Of a stretch of DNA of 64,000 nucleotides, positions 1 to 8,925 are shown in pieces. Position numbers and translations under genes: made by a program. The notes under the pieces were generated by a model. The model had not been told where the DNA came from and ran no database searches. It saw nothing but the letters and a program-made list of their open reading frames with translations. Where the stretch lies: positions 181,384 through 245,383 of the forward strand of contig JAIQDT010003755.1 in the NCBI GenBank assembly GCA_021521415.1, given 5' to 3'. How positions within the stretch are numbered: position 1 is the first letter of the stretch; every line of letters begins with the position of its first letter. This DNA comes from Bidens hawaiensis (Eukaryota; Streptophyta; Magnoliopsida; Asterales; Asteraceae).

Positions 1-392
1 TTGAGGTTCATCTAGATGCAACCGAGTTAGGATTCATTAAGAGTCAACGAGAGTTAGGGTTTGAGAGCTATAATCGGTTTTTTGAGTTAGATTTTCTGAT
101 TAATTTCAACGAGAGTTATTCGTTTAGTTCATGTTTGTTGATCAATCGGGAGTTGAGCTACAACAAACTCACAAGTCACATCAACTCAACTCAAGAGACC
201 ACAATCGAGCAACCGTTACACCCTCATACACCATTTTAACAAGAAACAAAAACAGCATATACTAGAAACGAATATCAAGAATACACAATGTGACTAGTTT
301 TAACATCCCAACAACCAAGTCAAGAAGTGATCGAGTGGAGACCAAAAAAACTCATTCATCCACCCCGCCTTTCATACTTCAAAAGAAAACAT
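1..392. other. 3' flank of Mpv17-like gene, no gene seen
   Basis: This is sequence beyond the stop codon of the minus-strand Mpv17-like gene. It probably holds that gene's 3' UTR. I see no RNA gene, repeat or mobile-element end here. Short open frames on both strands show no recognisable motif. Confidence 0.5.
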
Positions 393-1685
393 TTAAAACC
401 AATGTTTCCATGCTGCATCTTGTTGCTGCTCAAGCCACGAAAGAAAGCAACTATCCAACAAACAAAAAAGATTCACATACAACAATTGGTATCGAACCGG
501 TACATATCGAAAATTCACCACTTGAATAAACGGCCATATCCCGCCTTCCACAATCAGCGCAGGCACGAAATCCCGCTTCACTTCTTCCTTGACTTGACTA
601 ACACTCTTCCCCGACGCAAAACCCATATACGCGAAAAACATAAGCAAGTCCACGGGGCTGAATATTATCCCGTCAAGTGCAACTTTCATTGCTACAAATT
701 GAATCGATTTTGGCGGGTATCGGGTCCTATATTGTAAGAATTTATCTAAACCTTCATACCTACAAAACCGAAATTACATAAATAACTAAATACCCGTCGT
801 TTTACATGGAAACGGATTAGCAGAATAACTAACCAGAAATGACCGATGGGGCCCACAAATGCGATCCCGAAAACGCTGGTAGTAACCACTCGTCTCCAGT
901 TGATACGTAAATCTCTCTCATCATCCTGTCGATTTACCAAATAAGATTACAAATATCAAGATTTTTTCTATCTGACCAGGAAGTTCCAAATATATCCATT
1001 CTAAATCTGAACTTTTTAATTATTAATTCGATAGTTTTAAAGCTAACCGTATTCTTCCTCGTTTCCTAATACAAGGGATTTCTTATCTTAATTCATTTTT
1101 TTTTAAAACCGCTAGTTACTAAAACCTAACGAACCGCCAATATAACACTAGCTCCCGCCAGTGTAAAACTAGCTTCCTTCAATATTTGACGAACCGCCAA
1201 TATAAAACTAGCATCCGCCAATAAAACACTAACTTCTGTCAATATAAAACTAGCTTCCGCCAATATAACACTATCTTTCGCTAATATGTGAAGAATAAAC
1301 TAGCAGCTCGCAGTTATTAGAGATTTTGGTTGGATCCCAAAACCGTCGGATTAATAATTAAAAAGTAACGGAAACACGAAAAGACACTTTTGGAAAATCC
1401 TGATCAAACAGAGAAATTGTTGATTCAGATCGATCAAACGGGCATTCTTGTCGTTTTCCCTTTAACGATACAATAATAAATTTTGAAACATAGTTTTTAT
1501 CTTTTGGATGACCAGTTAAAAAGAATTACGGAAACGAAAACGTGTTTCTTTTTGGCCACGGTGGCGCGTGTAACGGCTTGAGCAGCGAGGTCGCCGAGCC
1601 CCCAAATTAACCCGGAGCTGATTGCCTGCGTTTTAATGGGATGTACGGCTAAGCAATTCTTATACCATTTCCAGATCTTCAACAT
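393..1685 (-). CDS. Mpv17/PMP22-family membrane protein, three exons
   Basis: This is a small integral membrane protein of the Mpv17/PMP22 family, found in peroxisomal, mitochondrial or chloroplast membranes; the family is linked to membrane permeability and metabolite passage. I place three exons: 1685-1530 (52 codons), 925-834 and 759-393. The introns use donors GTAATT at 1529 and GTTAGT at 833 and acceptors ACAG at 929-926 and GTAG at 763-760. The exon lengths sum to 615 nt, giving 204 residues plus stop, close to the usual family length. Family hallmarks in order are WKWYKNCLAVHPIKTQ at the N-terminus, GPIGHFWYEGLD across the second splice, FSPVDLLMFFAYMG, and the C-terminal signature WPFIQVVNFRYVPVRYQLLY followed by CFLSW. 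All frames agree across the junctions and no break is seen. The exon 1 donor is the least certain boundary. The target organelle cannot be read from sequence. Confidence 0.9.
1129..1288. repeat. Intronic minisatellite, about 21-bp unit
   Basis: Roughly eight diverged copies of a 19-21 bp unit resembling TAGCTTCCGCCAATATAAAAC lie inside intron 1 of the Mpv17-like gene. Copies differ by several substitutions and small indels, so the array is old. No coding potential is seen. Confidence 0.75.
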
Positions 1686-1767
1686 TGCATTGATTTATTA
1701 ATGGTGGATTGATTCTACTAATCATACGCTAAAAGATTGGACATAATGGTGTTAATATTGATTTGGA

Positions 1768-1803
1768 TAGGATAGGATAGGATAGGATAGGATTGGATTG
1801 GAT
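1768..1803. repeat. GGATA/GGATT pentanucleotide microsatellite
   Basis: About seven tandem pentanucleotides, GGATA changing to GGATT, lie roughly 80-120 bp upstream of the minus-strand Mpv17-like start codon, in its promoter or 5' UTR. It may affect transcription, but nothing in the sequence proves it. Confidence 0.75.
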
Positions 1804-2627
1804 TGTGTGAATCTTTGAATAGGGTTTGCGAAATTGATGGTTAGAAATTTATAATAATAGTATGTTAATAAGGTTGGTTGAGATTCAATTTAGGCATGTA
1901 GAGATGTCAATTGAAATCGCGATTTTGGGCGGGAAATATGGATCATATCCTTTTCGTTTTGTAATAATTTGGGTGAGTCTTTAGGCATTCTTGTTGTGTG
2001 AATTAAGAAGTTTATATCGTGCCAAGAAACTTGCTTCAGAAAACTCGTTTAGAATTGGCTCGTTTGAAATTTAAATTGAGTTCAAGCTGACACTGACTTA
2101 AATTGGTTCGACTCGTAAACAACCCTAAGACCAACATTTTTACACCGGTTCACTTAAACGCAAACACGCATATAAATAATACACATATATGTATGCGAAA
2201 ATTAGTGTGAGTGATCATATGAACACTGTTCATTCTTAAGACGTAAACAATTTGTTGAGATGATTTACCATAAAAACAGGGCGTTCTTCAAAAATTGCTA
2301 AAATAATTTTTGCTCAAGGGCGAAAAATAGTTTTGGCCTTAAATGAGTTGAGTAATTGGGTTTAACCATTAAGAAAAATAAATATAATTTTTTAAAAAAA
2401 TTCAAGCCAATCATGGTGTAGGGTCGAGGTCGGTCGATCACCCAACCCTGCCTCATAGCCCGGCAGTGGGTAGAAAAATACATGTCGTGACAATTAACTT
2501 AACTTTCATATAAGTGAATCACTAGTTTTGTGTTATCGTTTGGTTTAAGACTCTTCATTAGCCCGTGCACTTCATCAAATACATTTGTTTTCGAAATTTA
2601 TGGGCAAGATATATTTATATACATTTA
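1804..2627. other. Upstream intergenic DNA, no gene seen
   Basis: AT-rich sequence upstream of the Mpv17-like gene and left of the Helitron. Around 2030-2120 there are TCG/CTCG-rich stretches like those at 50450-50700 and 57000-57170, probably old dispersed-repeat fragments. No credible coding frame is present. Confidence 0.4.
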
Positions 2628-4013
2628 CTAGGTTAGTTACCTGTGTAGCACACGGGTTAGAATAAATAATTTTTTAAAACAATAATATAATGTGAAATAC
2701 AAAAAAAAATGTATCACATATATAAATATATATTATACAGTAAAAAAATTACACATTACGCACTTTGGAAATAAAAAGTTGTTAGAAAATTCATAAATCA
2801 TAAATTATTTCTTTGTTCTATTCTATATCAAAACTCAGTTGTAAATGACAACTTTTTAAAATCAACTCGTGAACCAAAACTCATTCTAATCTTAAACTGT
2901 TTTGACATGAACAATGTTTGATACTTTAATCGGTTAAAGAAACCCACCCGTTACGTATTGGTTACTTATAAAAATCTAATATTAATAACTAATGCAATAC
3001 ATTTTATATTAAATAAATTAACATATTTATGATGATATTAATTCTTTTAAATTATGATGAAATTATTTAAAATTGAAAATGAAATATTAAAAAGAGAAAT
3101 GTAGTTAATGTGAGAGAGATGAGGGAAAACCATTGGACTAAAATCGCTTCGACAAACCATATGGACGAAAACCGCAGTTCACTCAATTATAATAGATTGA
3201 AAAGAAAAAAAAGATAAAATATAAAACTATTAATAAGAAAAAGAAATATATATTTAACATAAGAGAAATGGGAAAATTTTGTAAGGATCACTCATGTGTA
3301 ATGACATATGACATTAAGACCCATGTAGAACACGAGTTAGAATAAATAAATTTGTTTAGATAATACCACAATGTAATATGTCAAATGATATAAAGATATA
3401 ATATATGGAAGAATACATTATATATTACACAATACGGAAATAAAAAGTTGTTGAAAATTAATAAACATCTAAATAATTTTTTGTATACAATATTTGTGAT
3501 TTTAACCTCATATCAAACGTAGTAGTTTCCTTTTATTTTTTATTTCAACTTTACATAATGAAACACATCATTTACCATGCGTTGAAACATTTTGTCTCAA
3601 AAACAAATCAAACCATTTATAGTGATTGACTTTAGCTTTTATTAATATTCATTGCAAAACAAACATAAAGTTAAAAAAATTTATTTGAAATTAATTATTT
3701 TATCTAAATCAACGAGAAAATTTGTTACATACAAAAGCTTAATATTAAGAGAGAGAGAGGTGGGAAAACTAATACAACATATTTATATAAAACTAAATAA
3801 TATATCTATGTTTGTATTAAATTTTTGAATTAACAAATAATTATTAAAAAGAGAAAATAATTGATTAAGAAGGAAAAAAGAGTTAAATATAAAACAACTA
3901 ATAAAAAGGGAAATGCATTTAATAAGAGAGAGAGAGGTGGGAAAATTTTGTAAGAAACTATCTTATGTGATGCCATGTGGCATTAGGAACCTTTATTTTT
4001 TATATAGTATAGA
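2628..4013 (-). mobile_element. Non-autonomous Helitron with tandem internal unit
   Basis: Read on the minus strand, the element begins with TCTATACTATATAAA just after a host A (4014). It ends with CTAG (2631-2628) before a host T (2627), the insertion pattern of Helitrons. Just before CTAG is a 3' hairpin, ACCCGTGT-GCT-ACACAGGT, followed by a 7-nt spacer. The interior is AT-rich and lacks Rep/helicase coding. A second hairpin-like end (minus strand, about 3345-3318) sits mid-element, followed by sequence resembling the 5' part of the element. The interior is therefore two head-to-tail units of about 0.7 kb, the inner one lacking an intact TC start. Confidence 0.7.
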
Positions 4014-4782
4014 TTATGTACACATAGACGGGTACTAAACAAGTTGAACCGTTCACGAGGTATCCAAGATAGGATCGATAGAAAGCTCAAACAAGTACGC
4101 AGAGCCTTGTCGAGCTTGAGCTTAAAAGAATGCTCTTTTAGTTATCGAGCCGAAGTATCGTTGTATGAGAAGATCTTTTAGGATTGTCAACCTAGTTTAT
4201 TTTTAAGATTGAACTATGTTTGACGTCTATGTTTAATGCACACTGAGCTCGAGCCTAACTTTCACCACTAGAATGCAGACCTCTTCCTTCAATCCCTCTT
4301 GTTCGATTTCAAATCTTAAACCTCGTAATGACAGGCTAAATCCTACCTTTGTTCCATCACTTTTCGGCCTATTATTAATGGTGTTTCCACCCGCCGATTG
4401 CGGTCACTGGATTTCAACTTGTTCGTCCTTCGTATCTAATTTTATAAGGTTGATTATCGCTTTTTGTCGTTCACCATTGGCATCTAATTTTTTTTGATCA
4501 ACATACACTGTTTTCCTCATTCTACTGGTTCGTAGGATTAATCATGTAAGGCCTTGCAATTACTCCTAGATAACAACTATCCCGAGTCATTGCCAAATAA
4601 GCCGACATCAATTGGACAATTATAGTTGTTTTGCTTTATGCACATAAGATGTTTGATAAAATGTTCTCACTTTAAATTATGGTTTCTGCGCACCATGTGT
4701 TCGATAAAATATTTTTGAGTTTAAATGGTTTTCGAATCATTTTAAACTAGTCTAAAAATATACTGCTGCATGCATCATAATC
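4014..4782. other. Intergenic DNA left of Copia A
   Basis: Between the Helitron and the outer Copia LTR. It contains GCTC/GAGC-rich remnants near 4080-4260 and a short plus-strand open frame near 4273-4497 with no recognisable domain. I see no gene or RNA here. Confidence 0.4.
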
Positions 4783-5052
4783 ATTTTGAAATAAAAAATC
4801 TCATTAAGAAATATAAGAGGATCGACAATATTTCTTCATTTCCTATTTAAGAGATCATGCCAGCCTACAATTGATCATTGAGCCGTTAAGAATCTACATC
4901 CATAAAACACTAATTGTATTACCTTGTTTAGCTCAACAACTTTTTTCCTATTTATTGTATTGTTGGTCTTCTATGTAAGAATATGAAAGAAATATACAAC
5001 CAGTTTACTCTTCATTCTTCAACTACAATTCTTTATATTTCAATTTTCTACA
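4783..5052 (+). repeat. Copia A 5' LTR
   Basis: About 270 bp that align over nearly their whole length with 50157-50428. The right end (CTACA) is set by the adjoining primer-binding site. The left end is approximate because the expected TG start is altered. No hairpin array is present, unlike the LTRs of the Athila elements, Copia B and Copia C. Confidence 0.85.
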
Positions 5053-5064
5053 TGGTATCCGAGC
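5053..5064 (+). other. Copia A primer-binding site
   Basis: TGGTATCCGAGC immediately follows the 5' LTR. It differs by one base from TGGTATCAGAGC, the site complementary to initiator tRNA-Met used by most plant Copia elements, so it fixes the LTR boundary and orientation. Confidence 0.85.
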
Positions 5065-5410
5065 AGAGTTTCTTTGGATTGAACCTGCTCAATACTACTC
5101 TCATCATTCACCCATTTCTTTCAAACCTTTCAAAAACAGATATAAAACCGTGGCCGAAAAAACAAGAAATGGTGATCTTGTTTTACAGGTCATAAATCTC
5201 CAAATAAACCAGCCTTAACAATCAAAACCATACCAAAAAACAGAATATATCCGATAACTTGACAAACAGCCTCAAACAAAATAGCCAAAACTCCAACCTA
5301 TCAGATTCGCTACTCTCGGTTTAGGGCGTCTGTGAAGCCGTACGAAAAGATGTAGCACATCAGTTTATCATCGGAACTACCACAGACAACTCGACCTCTT
5401 TAAACGGTGT
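5065..5410 (+). other. Copia A leader and start of a chimeric open frame
   Basis: Leader of Copia A up to the Athila-M insertion at GGTGT (5406-5410). A plus-strand frame opens after a stop near 5318-5320 and stays open to the insertion. It continues in the same frame at 32446 once one GGTGT copy is removed, leading into the UBA5-like fragment. No gag motif is seen. The preceding bases resemble a splice acceptor (CTCGGTTTAG, ending about 5320), so this may be an exon carried in from a host gene. Confidence 0.4.
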
Positions 5411-5411
5411 T

Positions 5412-7227
5412 TGTGCAGTGCGTATGGTATAAAATATATATATATACAAGAGGTTGGATTATTTGCTTTTTCACAAGATCGTGTTTTAAATTTATAAAAG
5501 TGATTTCTACAAAGACTAAACACACACAAAATAGGCAAGTGTACCTATCGTATATGTAGAATAGTATTGGTAAGAACCATGTATCGATCCGTGGACACAA
5601 ATGTTTCTAATAACAAATCGTTGTTTTATTTTAATCGGAGGTTTTAATCATTTTGGGGTTAATTTTCGAACTTTTTATAAAATATAAATACTTATATATA
5701 ATATATACGTGACAAAGACAAGAGATTCTAAACGAGTTGTTCAATTATGCGAAGGTTACCATCTAAGATCAAGAATCCACTCCATTCTAACATTGATAGT
5801 TAATATTCAAACATGTGATAAACTTGCCATAGAAATATAAGATAGATAGGTCCTTAAACTTTAAGTGAGTATCTTTGGCACTAAGGAGATAGCATGTGCA
5901 TTTTAAACTCCACCATTTCCTAATGTCATGCCATCTCAATGATGTCAATTTAAGTTGGCAAGTAGTTTCGTAAAGTAGAAAGATTAAGATTGACTTTGAT
6001 TTCTCAAATACCAATTCTAACAACTTCGGGTGGTTGTAGTTCATCACACAACCTCCCCTTGGTTGATTTATATAGGTTATGATTACACATTCCATTAACA
6101 TATGATTTCTTTAACTAGCATGATATCCTAAGCAAAGCTATTTTCGGATTACCAAGACTTAGAGAAATACATCATAACTTATATCTCATCATTTCTAAGT
6201 AAAATATAAGGATCCTTGTTTTGATAATGTATCAAAGTATTTCTATCTTTCAAGAACATGAATCGACCATGAACGATTGCCAATAGAATTGACAACCACC
6301 AACTTTGAATTAGTGATTTAAGATGGTGAAACATTTCTCATCAAAAGATAATTGTAATATAACCATGTACTTTACTCGACTACATCACATGTTTTATATA
6401 ATTATCAAGTAGAACAAAGTTTCTTCATAGATTTTAGATGGTAAAAGGAGTTTAGCTCATAATGAGCATGATTATAAGCATTAAGAAGAATGATGATAAC
6501 AAATACATGATTAAACTTGGAATGATCTAACCAAATGTAGATGAATCTTCTTTCTTAATGATGGTGATGATGGATGATGATGATGGTTGATGGTGATGAC
6601 CTCCAAGCCTTCAAACTCTTCACTAAATCTTCTATGTGAGTGTTAGTTTGTTTTTTTATAAGAGAAAATTGAATAGATTTTTTTCAAGGCACACTCTTCA
6701 AATGGAACAAGGGCCACTATTTATAGGCTGTATGGAGAGAAAAGCACGGCCCCGTGATTTATCAAGCACGGCCTCATGCTTACGTGTCCCAGTTGCATGT
6801 TGTCAGATCTTACATGATGACTCACCACGACCCCGTGCTTCCTGAGGCACGGCCCCGTGTATATTTATGACATGTGCTAAATTTATTTTGTCATTTCTGA
6901 AAGGTGACCACGGCCCCGTGGTTGAGAGGCACGTTCCCGTGCTTTTGTTCCCAGTTTTTCGTCTTTTCTTGTAGATCTTTGTCTTTTCTGGTGTTCAGAA
7001 GCATGGGGGCGTGTTTCTTGAGGCATGGGGGGCATGTTTCTTTGTTTTTCTTGTGTTTTCTTCTGTTTTTCTTCGACTTTTCGCTTATTTCTTCGTTTGG
7101 GGCTTGGTTTCACCTGAAATTACTTTTTATTATGATAAGTAGCCTTTTATGCTATGTTGTTTGATAGAAATTGCAGTTTTTAGAGATTATTTGATGCCGA
7201 AAAGATGTATAATTTTATGTACATCAA
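5412..7227 (-). repeat. Athila-M 3' LTR
   Basis: About 1.8 kb matching 30655-32440 along its length. On the minus strand it begins TGATGTACAT next to a purine tract and ends CTGCACA. It contains the LTR TATA box (minus TATAAATA, 6725-6718) with GCACGG/CCGTGC palindromes starting 19 bp away at 6744. It keeps a hairpin pair of which the other LTR has only one member, a length difference of about 24 bp. Short open frames such as 5787-6101 are not genes; they recur in the other LTR. Confidence 0.9.
6718..7038 (-). promoter_or_regulatory. Athila-M 3' LTR promoter: palindrome array and TATA
   Basis: On the minus strand, palindromes of the form GCACGG-CC-CCGTGC come first (spread over about 6744-7037), then TATAAATA at 6725-6718. 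Palindromes are often paired with an 8-10 bp spacer such as CTTCCTGAGG. This is the same order as the 5' LTR copy at 31955-32256. Function is inferred from position and recurrence. Confidence 0.6.
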
Positions 7228-7956
7228 AAATCCCCACACTTGAACATTGCTTGTCCTCAAGCAATCTTTTTATAAATATTCTCTAAAAACAGCAAACTTG
7301 GATTATAGCCATCCTTTAAGCGAGCTCCGAGAAAATGGAAACAAAATAACCAATCTTAATTAGTGATAAATAAAAAGAGAATTTTGTTTTTATGAGCTTC
7401 AATTTATACAAAACGTCACGTTCTCACAATGTTCACTCGCACTCGGTTTTTTATCTGATCATACATGTGATGTATGTATGTGAACACTCTTAGTCAGAAT
7501 GCAACCTATGATAAATAAGTTTGTAACAAGTTCAAATCTCCACCTTTGTGAAGGGTTGCATAAATCAGAAGGTAATATGGGTTGGTTTTGTGTGAGTTGG
7601 AATTTTGTTATTTTGTGGTGGATAAGGGCTCTTGGTGAAGGATGGTAAATACAACTTTTCTGGTAATCGGGGATTCTGAGATGTTTTCGATAGTTAGCTT
7701 TTCATCCTGATTATATATATATATTTATATTTTTTTAGAGACCTAGTGACTCTTTTAAGGTCAGATCGTCAAGACCAGTTTTGTCGAGGATGTGGATCAG
7801 TTCTTCCTCAATCCTGTTCTAAACATAACTTCCAATTCTAGTGGACCGTTAGGCTTTGAGCCTAACAGCCCCCACCCTCATTAGTTCGGTATACTCATGC
7901 TGAGACTGAGTTTGACTCCTTCTACATCTTCCTTCGTGGGACCAGTTTCCGCAACC
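7228..7956 (-). other. Athila-M tail next to the 3' LTR
   Basis: Non-coding tail between the Athila third ORF and the 3' LTR, cut by Copia B. The minus strand has the purine tract AAGTGTGGGGATTTT (about 7242-7228) just before the LTR, the likely primer for plus-strand DNA, preceded by a TTGAGGACAAGCAATG-like segment typical of these elements. Minus-strand 7956-7849 continues an open frame from the other side of Copia B. A dyad, GTTAGGC/GCCTAAC, lies at 7849-7866. Confidence 0.55.
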
Positions 7957-8416
7957 TGTTGGTACATAAATGTCAGTACTTCATAGTCTAGCGTTTGTAA
8001 TCGAGTCTGTAATGTAATTATGTTTAAGTTTATGTTTATGTATGTAAGCGAAGTTGTCAACAAGTTCGCTTAAGCGAACTTGTTGAACAAGCGAAGTTGT
8101 CGACAAGTTCGCCTAGGCGAACTTGTTGAACGAGCGAAGTTATGGACAACTTCGCCTGAACATATCGGGCGAAGTTGTCGTGTCTATATATACTGTAGCC
8201 GACGGATTGTTTAGGTGACGAGAGATGAGTCAGTTGTTGAGTTCAGTGAACGTGCCGAGAGTCTGTAATAGACGTGTTTCAAGTTATAATATATAACGTG
8301 TTCGTTTGTATCGCGTGTGATTGTTTTACGTATTCTACGCTCGTAACTACCTACGCAGGGATTCCGCACCTACGTAGATAGCGATATCCCGTGTAAGATC
8401 CGTCCGGGAACCTGCA
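7957..8416 (+). repeat. Copia B 5' LTR
   Basis: 460 bp from TGTTGG to CTGCA, bounded on the right by the primer-binding site at 8419. It holds the hairpin array and TATA box described separately. By eye it differs from the 3' LTR at roughly 7979, 8072 and 8228. Confidence 0.93.
8047..8193 (+). promoter_or_regulatory. Copia B LTR promoter: GCGAAGTT hairpin array and TATA
   Basis: Several inverted repeats built from GCGAAGTT or GCGAACTT arms and their complements (AACTTCGC, AAGTTCGC) lie between 8047 and 8180. TATATATAC (8185-8193) follows within 5 bp of the last arm. The copy in the 3' LTR is at about 20070-20216. Sireviruses are known to carry palindromic repeat motifs in non-coding regions; this arm sequence is not one I recognise. 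Confidence 0.65.
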
Positions 8417-8418
8417 AT

Positions 8419-8430
8419 TGGTATCAGAGC
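8419..8430 (+). other. Copia B primer-binding site
   Basis: TGGTATCAGAGC, the canonical site complementary to initiator tRNA-Met, two bases after the 5' LTR. It defines the LTR end and the orientation. Confidence 0.95.
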
Positions 8431-8611
8431 TTTGGCTCGATTGTGTGGTTCGGGATTTCACGCGGGTGTAGAAAACGTCTCGTTTGACCTATTCGCGGGA
8501 CGCGTTTTCGTTGATATTGTGTTATACTCACCTTATACAGTCATATTCAAGCCGTCACACCGACCGGAAACTGCTAAATCGTCGAAAACAGATCTGAATA
8601 TTTTCAGTGTT

Positions 8612-8868
8612 CTTCGGGCGAAGTTGTTGTTCTTCAGGCGAAGTTGCCGACGCTGGAAGTAGGGTTTCGGCGAAGATATAAGGTTGAGCGAAGTTATCCA
8701 CAACTTCGCCTACCTCATAAGTTCGCCTAAGCGAAGTTAACCACAACTTCGCTTACCTCCTAAGTTCGCTTATCTTAAGCGAAGTTATTCTCAACTTCGC
8801 CAAGTCACGCGAATTTAAGGATTTTCCAGCGAAGTTAACACTTAAGCGAAGTTATCCTTAACTTCGCC
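8612..8868 (+). promoter_or_regulatory. Second Copia B hairpin array in the gag leader
   Basis: At least four near-perfect hairpins with GCGAAGTT/AACTTCGC arms occur between the primer site and the gag start, beginning near 8696, 8724, 8778 and 8846, plus half-sites near 8617 and 8637. Loops of 4-6 nt vary while arms are kept. Being in the genomic RNA leader they could act as RNA structures (packaging, dimerisation or translation control) as well as DNA sites. Confidence 0.55.
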
Positions 8869-8925
8869 TATAGTACTGTTTGGAAGAATTTTTGTTTTTT
8901 TCGGGTTTTTCTTGTTTTCGAGAAG

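Noticed and set aside
4783..5052. Copia A 5' LTR as a solo LTR unrelated to 50157-50428
   Set aside because: The two match along their length, the primer site follows only the left copy and pol leads only into the right copy, so they are a pair, despite no clear target duplication.
5787..6101. 104-codon minus-strand ORF, nearly identical to 31023-31337
   Set aside because: Both are the same place in the two LTRs of Athila-M; duplication is by LTR structure, not gene conservation.
8047..8180. CRISPR-like array of short repeats and spacers
   Set aside because: Units are inverted, imperfect and irregularly spaced, lie in a plant retrotransposon LTR and its copy at 20070-20216, and no cas genes exist.
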